DNA of 64,000 nucleotides from Rhodospirillales bacterium (lineage in GTDB: Bacteria > Pseudomonadota > Alphaproteobacteria > Rhodospirillales > Defluviicoccaceae). The notes under the pieces were generated by a model that ran no database searches, was not told the origin of the DNA, and saw only the letters and a program-made list of their open reading frames with translations. Shown here in pieces: positions 54,881 to 63,982 of the stretch. The stretch spans positions 1 through 64,000 of the forward strand of contig JADJQT010000004.1 of NCBI GenBank assembly GCA_016712595.1. Direction: 5' to 3'. Position 1 is the first letter of the stretch, and each line of letters opens with the position of its first letter. Position numbers and translations under genes: made by a program.

Positions 54881-55239
54881 GCCGAAACGCCCCTGCCGCT
54901 CTGACCGGCCTCGCCGTCGTGCTCGTCGGCGCCGATGCGTTTGCCGCCGGCGGCAACGCCATCGCGCAAATGCTCAACTCCGTCGTCGACAACGCGACCA
55001 TGTGCGGCGGTGCCATCGCTGCGCTCGCGGCGTGTGGCGCCGGGGGTGGGATGGCGACCGGCAATCACGGGATTGTCGGCCCCTGCCTCAAGGGGGCGGG
55101 TGGCGGCACGCTGATCGCGTCGTCCGCCCAGCTCGTCGGCCTGGTGCTTCCCGGCGGCGGCGCCGGCGGCTCGCTCGGCGTGCCCGCAGCCATCTCGGCG
55201 ATGGACTGGCTGCACATCCTCGCTGGCATCGTGTCGTGA
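54781..55239 (+). CDS. trbC: Pilin subunit TrbC/VirB2-like (start uncertain)
   Basis: The mature-looking part is APAALTGLAVVLVGADAFAA (signal peptide) followed by GGNAIAQMLNSVVDNATMCG and long Gly/Ala-rich hydrophobic stretches with two Cys (CGGAIAALAACG, HGIVGPCLKGAG). This is typical of VirB2/TrbC pilins. The longest start, ATG 54781, lies inside the regulator gene and is unlikely; no good start exists between 54850 and 54930, so a base change or shift is possible. First structural gene of the plus-strand trb operon. Confidence 0.65.
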   Translation: MGDGKESAVPLRAGVAGGHPTTATRDGRFLASVSRNAPAALTGLAVVLVGADAFAAGGNAIAQMLNSVVDNATMCGGAIAALAACGAGGGMATGNHGIVGPCLKGAGGGTLIASSAQLVGLVLPGGGAGGSLGVPAAISAMDWLHILAGIVS

Positions 55240-55302
55240 CCGGCGACTCTCCGGACGACTGGCAGCTCCCGACACTCGCTTTCCCTCAAGGAAGAGCCGC
55301 TG

Positions 55303-55527
55303 ATGTTCGGGATTCACCGCAAGCAAGCGGCGGTCGTGGCGGTCGCCGGCTTCTTCGTCTTCATGCTTGTCAGCAAGACCGTCGGGATCATCGTCGCCGT
55401 GCCGACGACGATGATCACCGTCGGCCTGCTGCTGGCGGTCGCCCGGTGGCAATACGCCCGGGATCCGCACTGGTGGGCGCATGCGACACATCATCACTGG
55501 CCACTGGTCCGCTACACGGGGGACTGA
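55303..55527 (+). CDS. trbD: Inner-membrane protein TrbD/VirB3
   Basis: 74 aa: MFGIHRKQAAVVAVAGFFVF, with a hydrophobic hairpin (VSKTVGIIVAVPTTMITVGL) and a soluble tail (RWQYARDPHWWAHATHHHWP). AGGAAGAG lies upstream. Matches VirB3/TrbD in size, topology and position before trbE. Confidence 0.72.
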   Translation: MFGIHRKQAAVVAVAGFFVFMLVSKTVGIIVAVPTTMITVGLLLAVARWQYARDPHWWAHATHHHWPLVRYTGD

Positions 55528-55530
55528 CTG

Positions 55531-57940
55531 ATGACGCATCGGCCACTCTCAGACGCACTGACGTGGGGCTTGATGATCGACCCGGGACGATCGTCACCAA
55601 AGCAGGCGAACTGATGACCTGCCTACGGTACGTCCCCAGGGATCGGGCAAGCAGCAGCCCAACACAAAACGTAGCTTCAAGATCGGCGCTGAATTCAGCG
55701 CTTCGGCGATTCGGATCGCGCTGGGCGCTTTGGTTCGAAGATGTCTGCGACGAGACGCTCGCCTACGAATCGCCACTTTCCTTTCCCGATCCGATTTCTG
55801 CGGCGATCGACGAACAGCGGCGCCGTCTGTTCACCACTCCGGGTGTTCAACTCGCCAGCACCTACGTCGTCACCCTGCTCTATGCGCCGCTGCCCGATGC
55901 CATCGGCCGGCTGGCGGCCTCGTTCGAGCAGGCCGGCCCCGCGGCGGCGATCGACGACAAACGATACCGGTCGGAAGTCGAGCGGTTCCGCGCCGGCGTC
56001 GAAGCGTTCCGGCTGCACCTTTCGGACGTCATGCCGGTGTGCGAGCCGCTGACCGGCGCCCGGCTGATCACCTACCTGCACAACCGGGTGTCGACCGATC
56101 ATCGGCCGCTGGCGATGCCGGATCTGCCGATCTTCCTCGCCGAGTTCCTGACGGACGATGCCTTCGTGCCGGGCGTCTATCCGAAGCTGGGCGGCCACCA
56201 CCTGCGCACGGTCCGGGTCAAGGACCAGCCGTCGAGCTTCACGCCGGGCATGCTGTTGGCGCTCGGCGGCGTCGGCTTTCCCTACAATCACGTCGCCCGC
56301 TGGCTGCCGCTGTCGCGCGAGGACGCCGAACAGGAACTCGAGGCGCGGCGCGACTCCTGGGCGGCGGCCCGCAAGGGCTTCCTCACCAAGGTGTTCGCCA
56401 ACGTCTTTCGTTTTCACGACGACGGCACGAAGGACAACCTCGCCGCCATCGCCAACATGGAAGGATCGGCGGCCGCGCTGGCGCTGCTGGCGCAGGGCGA
56501 CTGCACCTTCGGCCGCTGGACGCACACCGTCACCGTGACCCATCCGGACGCCGAGACGGTCAAGGAGCGGTGCCGGATCATCCAGCAGATCTTCGCCGGC
56601 TTCGTCACCTCGGTCGCCGAGGACGATGCCATGAGCACCTGGATCGGCTCGCTGCCGGGACATCCGCGGGGCGGCCTCGGCCGCTTCCTCGGACCGTCGA
56701 TTTCCTTCGCGGAAATCGTGCCGTCGTCGGCCACGTGGTGCGGCCCGGCCCGTGACGAGCATCTGGACGGCCCGCCGCTGTTGCAGTGCATGTCGGACGG
56801 CGGCAAGGCGTTCCGCCTGTGCCTGCACCAGGACGGCTCGGACCTCGGGCACGCGGTCGTCCTCGGCGAGAGCGGCGGCGGCAAATCGACACTGCTGAAG
56901 AGCATGGTCGCCGCGCATCGGAAGTATCCCGGATCACGGGTGTTCTATATCGACCGAGGCTCCGTCGCGAAGCTGGTGACGTTGGCGCTCGGCGGCGAGT
57001 TCCATGCGCTCGCTGCCGGCGACGACGCGGTCTCGCTGCAGCCGCTGGCGTTCATCGACCAGCCGGGTGAGCTGTCATGGGCGTTCGAGTTCGTTCTCGG
57101 CTGCTTGCAGCAGCAGGGGCTGGAAACGTCGGCGGCGCAGAAGCGGGAGCTGACGATCGCGCTGCGCGCCCTGGCCAGCCAACCCGCTGAGATGCGCACG
57201 CTCACGTCGTTGCGGCACGCGACCCAGGACGATGACATCAAGGACGCGCTCGCCGTCTTCTGCGTCGGCGGCGCGTGTGGCGACCTGCTGGACAACGCCG
57301 AGTATCGGGTCGGCGGCACCGCCGACGTCAAGTGCTTCGAGACCGACAGGCTGCTGCAGAACCCGACGGCGCTCGCGCCGGTGCTGGCGTGCGTCTTTCA
57401 CGAGATCGCCCGCAGCTACGAGGACGCCCGGCCGACACTGGTGGTGATCGACGAATGCAAGACGTTCATCAGCCATTCGCTGATCGCCGATCAGGTCGAC
57501 GAGCTGATCCGCCGTGCCCGACGGGAGAACATGCAGGTCGTGCTCGCGACGCACCGAGCATGATCGACATCGAGCACTCGTCGATCGGCCACATAATCGA
57601 CTCATCGATCAAGACTAAGTTGTTCACCGCGACGGCCGGGGCAATCGAGCCGAGAACGGCGGCGGCGCTGGAGCGCAGCGGTCTGACGCCGACACAGATC
57701 GGCATTATCGCCGGCCTGCGGCCGAAGCGGGAGTACGCGATCAAGGTCGGCGAACACTGGCGCGTCTTCGAGCTCGCGCTCAGTGACTACGAGCGGGCGA
57801 TCGTCTGTGGCGGCAGCGGCGCGGAGTCGAAGCTGATCGACAAGATCCTGGCGGCCGGGCCGCGCGAGGAGTTCGCCGAGCGCTGGCTCCGGCATCGCGG
57901 CATCGCCGGGCCACGGATCTGGCAGGAGGCAGCGGAATGA
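55531..57940 (+). pseudogene. trbE: Conjugation ATPase TrbE/VirB4, frameshifted
   Basis: ATG 55531 (MTHRPLSDALTWGLMIDPG), frame change near 55590 and probably again before 55740 (TIVTKAGELMTCLRYVP). A long conserved frame follows: LTGARLITYLHNRVS, LGGVGFPYNHVARWLPLSRE, Walker A VLGESGGGKSTLLKSM (about 56860-56905), RVFYIDRGSVAKLV, Walker B RPTLVVIDECKTFISHSL, RRENMQVVLATH. At about 57560 one base is missing (cac-ccg-agc expected) and the last frame gives SMIDIEHSSIGHIIDS to EEFAERWLRHRG, ending at 57940. About 800 aa in total, normal for VirB4. Confidence 0.85.
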
Positions 57941-58704
57941 ACAGAACAGCAGCAGCGACGGCCGGGGCGATGTTGCTGGTCGGCACGCCGGTCGCGCACG
58001 CCCAGGTGGTGGTCACCGACCCGGTCACGGAGGCGAACACCGCTTCGTCGCTCGGCGCCGATCTCCAGGCGGTCGCCGATCGGGCCGCGGATTACGCCCA
58101 GCAGATCGCCACCTACGCCGAGCTGGTCAACACCTACGTCAACGCCGTCGAGAACACCGTCGGCATCCCGATGGCGGCGATCGCTCGGGTGCAGGGATAC
58201 TACTACCGGGCCGAAGGCATGGCGCTGCAGGCGGCGGCGATCGCCGGGTCGGACGGGACAATGATGCAGCGCGCCAGCATGCTGCGCGGGCTGTCGCGCA
58301 ACGGCGGTCACCTGCCCGGAGACGCCGGCCGGACGGCCTCGATGCTGCGGACGCAGATGTCCAAACAGATCGATGAGGACCAGCGACTCCTCGGCATCGA
58401 GGCGGCGCGCAAAGTCGAGAACGACGCGATGCTCCGCTCGGCACAGGACAACTCCGCCGAGGCCGTCGGCCGCATGGCGGCGATTCAAGCGCAGAGCCAC
58501 GTCACGGCCGCGGCTGCGGCCCAGCTGCAGCAAACCAACGCCATTCTGGCGCAGCAGCAGGCTGAGCAGATCGTCAAGGACTCGGCCGCTCAGGCCGACG
58601 ACGAACAGTACCAGGCCGATCGAGCCGCGGACATAACGACGATGAGGGAGGCCGGAGCAAATCCAGCCTTCATGAAACAATCGGCAGCAACGTGGGGACG
58701 CTGA
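57937..58704 (+). CDS. trbJ: TrbJ/VirB5-like periplasmic transfer protein
   Basis: 255 aa with a signal peptide (MNRTAAATAGAMLLVGTPVA, cleavage near AHA-QV). The start overlaps trbE (ATGA). Mostly helical, Ala/Gln-rich (VADRAADYAQQIATYAELVN, AAAAQLQQTNAILAQQQAEQ), as in TrbJ. Its last about 34 residues (YQADRAADITTMREAGANPA) are repeated in the next small protein. Confidence 0.8.
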   Translation: MNRTAAATAGAMLLVGTPVAHAQVVVTDPVTEANTASSLGADLQAVADRAADYAQQIATYAELVNTYVNAVENTVGIPMAAIARVQGYYYRAEGMALQAAAIAGSDGTMMQRASMLRGLSRNGGHLPGDAGRTASMLRTQMSKQIDEDQRLLGIEAARKVENDAMLRSAQDNSAEAVGRMAAIQAQSHVTAAAAAQLQQTNAILAQQQAEQIVKDSAAQADDEQYQADRAADITTMREAGANPAFMKQSAATWGR

Positions 58705-58705
58705 C

Positions 58706-58903
58706 ATGTTTACTGGAAAGATCATCGGGATCGCAATTGCGATCATGGTCACGCTGGCCGGCGCTGCTGGTTACTTGATCATGACGATGCGCGCCGACGA
58801 CGCGCGATACCAAGCCGAGCGAGCGGCGGACATAGCGGCAATGAGGGAGGCTGCGAAGCGACCCGCTTTCATGCCGGAGTCGCCGGGGACAGCAGGCCGG
58901 TAA
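58706..58903 (+). CDS. Small membrane protein in the trbK position
   Basis: 65 aa: one N-terminal membrane segment (IIGIAIAIMVTLAGAAGYLI) and a polar tail ARYQAERAADIAAMREAAKR-PAFM nearly the same as the TrbJ C-terminus, so it looks like a partial duplicate of TrbJ. Genes here in P-type systems (trbK) encode entry-exclusion proteins, but those are lipoproteins and this has no lipobox. It starts 2 bp after trbJ. Confidence 0.65.
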   Translation: MFTGKIIGIAIAIMVTLAGAAGYLIMTMRADDARYQAERAADIAAMREAAKRPAFMPESPGTAGR

Positions 58904-58909
58904 CAACTC

Positions 58910-59935
58910 ATGGATACATTCGCCACATTGGGAGACGCCTTTGCGACGGTGTTGGCCAGTGGCACCAGCACGATCATGCCTTACGCCCAGTTCATGGCAT
59001 GGGGATTCATGGTCCTGGGGGTGGCCTGGATCGGCCTCGCCGTCGCTTTCGGCAGTGGTGGGCCACCGGCGCTGGCCACTCGCCTAGTGATCACCGGCGG
59101 CTTCTACCTCGTCGTTGTCCAAGCGTCGCAGGTAATCGGCGAAAACATCATCAACGGCGCCGTGCAATTCGGGTTGCTCGCGGGCGGAAGTTCGCTGAAC
59201 CCGGACGTATTCCTCCGATCCCCGGATTCGATTTTCGTCATCGGCCTCGCTCAAGCGACGGACCTTGCGGAATTGGCAGACAAATCGTGTGGCCCTGTAA
59301 TGCTAGGTGGGTGCCTGGCGCACATCGGGAGTTATTTGCCGCTAATCATTGCGTCGTGGACGGTCTTGCTGACATTCGCCGGGATCGCCATCGCTGTGCT
59401 GCTCACCTACGCGCTGTTTAAGTTTACCATCTTGGGTGCGTTGATAATCCTGCCAGCCGCGGTCTTCGTGCCGGCGGCAGGCTTTGCGACAGGTGTTGTC
59501 AAGTTCGCCGTCCATTCGGCGGTGCAACTCATGGTCCTGGCAATGATCGTCGCCGTGGCGAACCTAGTCTTCGGCGAGCTGGAACTCCACGGTGGACCGG
59601 GGATGATGGTCGCGTTCCCGTTTCTCATGGGGTCGTTGTGCCTCGCCGGCGCGGCGCTCGGCTCGATGTATGTGGCCGCGTCATTGACCTCGGGCGCCAT
59701 TGTCTCGGCAGGGACGTTCCTGGCGGCGCCGGCGATGGGCGCCGCGGCAGCACGGAGCGCCGCCGGGCACCTCGACGCGCCCGCCACCAGCGCACTCAAG
59801 GCCGCCGGCGGCGAGACGTTCCGGGCCATGTCTGCGGCCGCCAACGCCAGCCAAGCCAGCATCTCCGGGATGAGCCGCCGCACCGAGGCCCGCCGTCCCG
59901 CGCAAACGGACGGCGGCCCGCCCACGGGCCGGTGA
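58910..59935 (+). CDS. trbL: Polytopic channel protein TrbL/VirB6
   Basis: 341 aa: MDTFATLGDAFATVLASGTS, then at least six hydrophobic segments (FMAWGFMVLGVAWIGLAVAF, LIIASWTVLLTFAGIAIAVL, LGALIILPAAVFVPAAGFAT) and a polar Ala/Ser/Arg-rich C-terminus. Topology and position match TrbL/VirB6, the inner-membrane channel. Base use in the first half is slightly less GC-rich. Intact. Confidence 0.85.
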   Translation: MDTFATLGDAFATVLASGTSTIMPYAQFMAWGFMVLGVAWIGLAVAFGSGGPPALATRLVITGGFYLVVVQASQVIGENIINGAVQFGLLAGGSSLNPDVFLRSPDSIFVIGLAQATDLAELADKSCGPVMLGGCLAHIGSYLPLIIASWTVLLTFAGIAIAVLLTYALFKFTILGALIILPAAVFVPAAGFATGVVKFAVHSAVQLMVLAMIVAVANLVFGELELHGGPGMMVAFPFLMGSLCLAGAALGSMYVAASLTSGAIVSAGTFLAAPAMGAAAARSAAGHLDAPATSALKAAGGETFRAMSAAANASQASISGMSRRTEARRPAQTDGGPPTGR

Positions 59936-59963
59936 TCAGAGCGCATCTCGAGGGGGTAATCCG

Positions 59964-60314
59964 ATGAACGCAGACGGACTAAAGCAGCGTGTAGCGCGCG
60001 CCGTAGCCGTTATCGCCGAGCGTGTCGGCAGGAAGAAGCGGATCGACCATGCAGCCGGGATCCAGGCTTGGGAGAACGAGCAGCGAGAGGAGGACCGATA
60101 TAATGCCAGCTGTTACCGCGTCCAAGCGCGGGCCGAGATGCTTGCGGAGCGCTGGGCCCTAGAGGCTGGCAGCGAGATGATGGAGCGCGAAGGCATTGCG
60201 CGGGCAGAACGTGCCCTCCTCGCGCGTAACCAGGACGAAGGACGTGGCGCCGTCCAGAAGGCAAAAACCGCACGAGACCGCGGCGTCGACGACGATCTCG
60301 AACTCGGTCTGTGA
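59964..60314 (+). CDS. Hypothetical protein after trbL, 116 aa
   Basis: ATG 59964 after GGGGG. Highly charged and helical (IQAWENEQREEDRYNASCYR, EMMEREGIARAERALLARNQ); no membrane segment. Probably co-transcribed with trbL; cytoplasmic coiled-coil-like protein of unknown function. Confidence 0.55.
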   Translation: MNADGLKQRVARAVAVIAERVGRKKRIDHAAGIQAWENEQREEDRYNASCYRVQARAEMLAERWALEAGSEMMEREGIARAERALLARNQDEGRGAVQKAKTARDRGVDDDLELGL

Positions 60315-60342
60315 CGCGTCATCAGCAGCCGCGACCCAAACG

Positions 60343-60440
60343 TCAAGGCTCGGCGGGATCGGCCTGCATCCGCTCGTCGCACTCGCCGCACGTAAGGCTG
60401 ATTTCCGGCTTGCCCCATGCGTTCAGCCCGCACGCCGGAC
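60343..60440 (-). pseudogene. Zinc-ribbon protein C-terminal scar (SprT-like), cut by IS21
   Basis: Minus-strand reading ends PACGLNAWGKPEISLTCGEC then DERMQADPAEP and stop, a CxxC...CxxC zinc ribbon like the tail of SprT-like proteins. It is cut exactly at the IS21 left end. Too short for a firm family call. Confidence 0.45.
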
Positions 60441-60643
60441 TGTCAATCGGCATTGAAGATTGACCCCTTATCGGCGTTCAAGAGTGACCCCTCCTACGGG
60501 TTGTGCAGGTAGCGAACAGGAGGGTCCCACGCGCGACGCGCAGTGCCCCTGCCGAGCGACGGAGCGTCGCGCGTGGGAGGTGCCTGTTTGCCCACCTGTG
60601 CAACCCGCGGGGGTGGGGTCCGGGGCGGGGGGATTTTCGCGGG

Positions 60644-61375
60644 TCAGGCGCGGTTTTTGAGCCGCCAGGATTCGTTGCCGGTTTCGACGATATCGCAGTG
60701 GTGGGTGAGCCGATCGAGCAGGGCGGTGGTCATCTTGGCATCGCCGCCGAACACGGAAGGCCATTCGGCGAAGCTGAGATTGGTGGTCAGCACGATCGAA
60801 GTGCGTTCATAGAGCCGGCTGATCAGGTGGAACAGGAGCTGGCCGCCGGACTGGGCGAACGGCAGATAGCCCAACTCGTCGAGGACGACGAGATCGAGCC
60901 GGGTTAGATGATCGGCAATCCGCCCCTGCTTGCCGACGCGGGCCTCGGCCTCGAGTTTGTTGACGAGATCGATGGCGGTGTAGAACCGGGCACGGGCGCC
61001 GCCCCGGATACAGGATCGGGCGATGGCCACGGCGAGATGGGTCTTCCCTGTGCCGGTGCCGCCGACCAGCACGACGTTGCGCTGCCGGGCGAGGAAGCCG
61101 CCGGCGGCGAGGTCGCGGACCAGGGGTTCGTTGATCGGTGTTCCGGCGAACTCGAAGCCTGTGAGTTCCTTGGCGAGCGGCAGCTTGGCGAGGGTGATCT
61201 GGCACTTGATCGAGCGCGCCTGCTTTTCGGCGATCCCGGCCCTCAGCAGGTCGCCGCTGATCTCCTGGACGCTGTGTTGGCGCTTGATGCCGGCGGCCAC
61301 GACCTCGCCGAAGGCCCCTCGCATGCCGGTCAGTTTGAGCGCCAGCATCAGCTCGAGCAGTTCATGCCGTTCCAT
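60644..61375 (-). CDS. istB: IS21-family helper ATPase IstB (copy 2)
   Basis: 243 aa (MERHELLELMLALKLTGMRG) with Walker A GGTGTGKTHLAVA, Walker B LDLVVLDELGYLPF, TTNLSFAEWPSVFGG. Overlaps the istA end by 14 bp. Intact. About as diverged from copy 1 as expected of different IS21 species. Confidence 0.92.
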   Translation of the reverse strand: MERHELLELMLALKLTGMRGAFGEVVAAGIKRQHSVQEISGDLLRAGIAEKQARSIKCQITLAKLPLAKELTGFEFAGTPINEPLVRDLAAGGFLARQRNVVLVGGTGTGKTHLAVAIARSCIRGGARARFYTAIDLVNKLEAEARVGKQGRIADHLTRLDLVVLDELGYLPFAQSGGQLLFHLISRLYERTSIVLTTNLSFAEWPSVFGGDAKMTTALLDRLTHHCDIVETGNESWRLKNRA

Positions 61376-62876
61376 GGGCCGGACCTCGCAGCAATCGGTC
61401 GTAGCGCGCGCAATCCGCCGCCGGCTGGTGGCGGAGCTGAAGCGCTTCGGGGGTGAGGACGGTGGCGGCAGAAGCGACCTCGCGCTGCCGGGCCAGAATG
61501 TTCAGCACCACGTCGCGGCTGAACAGGCCTGCCGCGAGCGCCTCGGCGCAGGCGGCCTCGACCGCCGCCAGCCCGTCGGTCAGGACAGCACCCAGGATGT
61601 CGACCATCTGCCGGTCGCCGTCGGGCACGGATTTGAGTTTGCGGCGCACGCGCTCCAGCGCTTCCGGCAAGAGCCAGGCCTGGAACGGCGCACCGTTCCG
61701 CAAGGCTCCCGGCTTCCTCGCCAGGACCGGAACGTAGTGCCAAGGGTCGAGCACGGTATGATCGCGGCCGAACCGGCGTTCGTGCTCGCCGACGATCTCG
61801 CCGTTCTGGCGGATGACAATCCGCTCGGCGTAGGCATGCAGCGTCACCGGCCGGCCGACGGCCCTGGCCATCACCGAATAACGATTGTTGTCGAACCGGA
61901 CGAGGCAGGTCTTGGAGACCGCCAGCACGGTCTCGTGGAATCCGTCGAACGGCCCGGCGTAGGGCACCAGATGCGACCGCTCCGCCTCGAACACCTCCCA
62001 GATGCTCAGCGACTTCAACTCAGGATGAGGCTGCTTCTGGGCATAGGCGACGCAGCGTTCGACGAGCCCGCGATTGAGTTCCGCTAAGCTCTTCACCCTG
62101 AGCCGGGGCGTGAAGAACCGCTCGCGCACGAGGCCGACCTGGTTCTCGACCTGCCCCTTCTCCCAGCCCGCCTGTGGCGTACAGGCGGTCGGCTCCACCA
62201 GGTAATGGGCGCACATCTGCTGAAAACGGCGATTGAAGACCCGCTCCTTGCCGACGAACACGGTCTCGACCGCCGTCTTCATGTTGTCGTAGATGCCGCG
62301 CGTGCAGGTGCCCTTGAAGAACGCAAAGGCCCGGTCATGGGCGTCGAACACCATCTCCTGGGTCTCGCGCGGATAAGCCCGGACGTAGAGCATCCGGCTG
62401 TGGCAGAGCCGGACCTGGGCGACCTTCACCACCATCGTCACGCCGTCGAGCACGACGACCTCGTGGCTCCAGTCGAATTGATACGCCTCGCCCGGCGCGA
62501 AACTCAGCGGCACATAGGCGTCGACCGGCCCCGACGCCTCCCGGCGCTGCCACGCCCGGGCATAGCGCCGCACCGCGTCGTACCCGCCGACATAGCCTCG
62601 CTCCTGCAGCGCCTCGAAAATCCGGATCAGCGTCAGCTGCTCGCGCCGCGGCTTGCCCCGGTTCGCCGACAGAAGCTCGTCCAGCGCTTCCTGCCAGGCG
62701 CCCAACTTCCGGCGCGGCTGAACCTCCCGCTCATAGCTGAACGCGGTCTCCCCCGACCGAAGAACCTTCCGAACCGTGTTGCGCGATATCTTCAGAGCCC
62801 GCGCGATCTCCTTGATCGAGCGCCCCTCGACAAAATGCGCCCGACGGATCCGGCCGATCGTCTCCACAACCAACAT
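61362..62876 (-). CDS. istA: IS21-family transposase IstA (copy 2)
   Basis: 504 aa from ATG 62876 (MLVVETIGRIRRAHFVEGRS). HTH IKEIARALKISRNTVRKVLR; DDE core with QFDWSHEVV, FDAHDRAFAFFKGTCTRGIY and KGQVENQVGLVRERFF. Intact; a GTG four codons upstream is possible. Confidence 0.92.
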   Translation of the reverse strand: MLVVETIGRIRRAHFVEGRSIKEIARALKISRNTVRKVLRSGETAFSYEREVQPRRKLGAWQEALDELLSANRGKPRREQLTLIRIFEALQERGYVGGYDAVRRYARAWQRREASGPVDAYVPLSFAPGEAYQFDWSHEVVVLDGVTMVVKVAQVRLCHSRMLYVRAYPRETQEMVFDAHDRAFAFFKGTCTRGIYDNMKTAVETVFVGKERVFNRRFQQMCAHYLVEPTACTPQAGWEKGQVENQVGLVRERFFTPRLRVKSLAELNRGLVERCVAYAQKQPHPELKSLSIWEVFEAERSHLVPYAGPFDGFHETVLAVSKTCLVRFDNNRYSVMARAVGRPVTLHAYAERIVIRQNGEIVGEHERRFGRDHTVLDPWHYVPVLARKPGALRNGAPFQAWLLPEALERVRRKLKSVPDGDRQMVDILGAVLTDGLAAVEAACAEALAAGLFSRDVVLNILARQREVASAATVLTPEALQLRHQPAADCARYDRLLRGPAHGTA

Positions 62877-62988
62877 CCCCCGGACCACCCTCCGGCGAAA
62901 AAGGGCGGTGTGAGCCAGTCAACAAGGGGGGTCAATTTTGAACGCCGATAACCCCTCAGCAGGGGTCAAAATTGCACGCCGAATAACA

Positions 62989-63298
62989 GACCGGGCAACC
63001 AGCACCATCCGGTAAAGCCGCTCGTCGGTCGCGATGTCGAGGTGGGCACTCGACGCGTCGTCGGCCGGCTTGACGGTCAGGTAGGTGGTGGCGCCGAGAC
63101 CGGCTTGAGGGCGAGGATGCAGGGATGGTCCGGCGCGCAGACGATCGTCGGTGGCTCACCGCCATAAGGAAAACTCGTCCAGTGGTCGACGCCGGCGGCG
63201 ACAATGTCCGCTTCGCGCTGTTCGGTGACGGTCGTGGGCGAGGCTGAGGCGCAGCCACCCAGCAGGAGCAAGGCGATCGCAGCGTGAAATCCGTTCAT
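62989..63298 (-). pseudogene. VirB9/TrbG-like lipoprotein, 3' end removed by IS21, one frameshift
   Basis: ATG 63298: MNGFHAAIALLLLGGCASAS, a clear lipobox LGGC. Then FPYGGEPPTIVCAPDHPCIL, in the style of the CAPxxxCxI strand of VirB9/TrbG proteins. Near 63105 the frame shifts and continues GATTYLTVKPADDASSAHLD, DERLYRMVLVAR until the IS21 right end at 62988. Possibly a second VirB9-like protein or an exclusion lipoprotein. Confidence 0.45.
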
Positions 63299-63414
63299 TG
63301 GTGTCCCCCGTTGTGATGAGACGTGCCTTGTCGTCTGGCGCGATTGTCCTGTCGGCGATGGCGATTTGGCGGCGGTGATGCGCCGCCGTATTCTTGCTCA
63401 CGCTGCACGCACCG

Positions 63415-63485
63415 TTATTGGGGCACATTCCTGGTAGCCAGGCTGGGCGCTGACGCGCAGGGGTAGGAAGCCGTCCGGGTCACGG
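63415..63485 (-). repeat. Dispersed box, copy 2
   Basis: Closely similar to 15344-15416; minus-strand reading DPDGFLPLRVSAQPGYQEC. The 270 bp between the lipoprotein start and the next gene hold only this. Confidence 0.6.
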
Positions 63486-63574
63486 TGATGCTGTCGGTTC
63501 TTGACTTCCCTGTACCGCCCGCTCTTTGCTGATGGGGAGAAAGGGGCGGACGAATACGCCGATTCGGGGGACCG

Positions 63575-63982
63575 ATGGGAAATCGCGACGTCCACATTGG
63601 CGGCAATGTCACCGGTAGTGCCATCGTCATCGGCGATCACAACGTCACCGATGTGCAGTTCCACAAGGTGACGCTGCCGCCTGCCGCGAGTGTCGACATC
63701 GGCTCCGAGCTGCAGGCCCTCGCCCAGCTGCTCGGCGGCCTGAACAGCGAGCAGCGACAAAAGATCGTCAACGCCCTGGCCGAGGCGATGGCCGATGCGG
63801 CCAGGCCGCAGCCCGACAAGGACGAGGTCGGCAAGTCGCTGGAGCGCGCCCTCTCCTATGCCGGCAAGGCGGCGGACTTCGGCGAGAAGATGGGCAAGAT
63901 CGCCGGCCACGTGCAGAACGCGGTCGGTTGGCTCGGCGAGAACTGGCACAAGCTGCTGCCGCTGGTCGGCCTCGCTCTGTAG
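63575..63982 (+). CDS. Small GNVTGS/IGDHN-type protein associated with CHAT/NACHT systems
   Basis: 135 aa: MGNRDVHIGGNVTGSAIVIG-DHN, a short beta-solenoid-like motif, then an Ala/Leu helical middle (LGGLNSEQRQKIVNALAEAM) and a C-terminal hydrophobic stretch (AVGWLGENWHKLLPLVGLAL). Proteins opening with G-N-V-x-G-x-x-x-V-G-D-x-N are frequent beside NACHT, CHAT and TPR proteins and probably mediate assembly. The next gene would begin with ATG 63997 at the window edge. Confidence 0.55.
   Translation: MGNRDVHIGGNVTGSAIVIGDHNVTDVQFHKVTLPPAASVDIGSELQALAQLLGGLNSEQRQKIVNALAEAMADAARPQPDKDEVGKSLERALSYAGKAADFGEKMGKIAGHVQNAVGWLGENWHKLLPLVGLAL

Larger units (their letters stand above)
60441..62988 (-). 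mobile_element. IS21-family insertion sequence, copy 2 (2548 bp)
   Basis: Ends TGTCAATCGGCATTGAAGAT (60441) and, inverted, TGTTATTCGGCGTGCAATTT (62988), with the internal TGACCCC repeats of the family. It carries istA-istB in minus orientation. The genes on the two sides are different truncated genes, so the IS marks a rearrangement. Confidence 0.88.
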
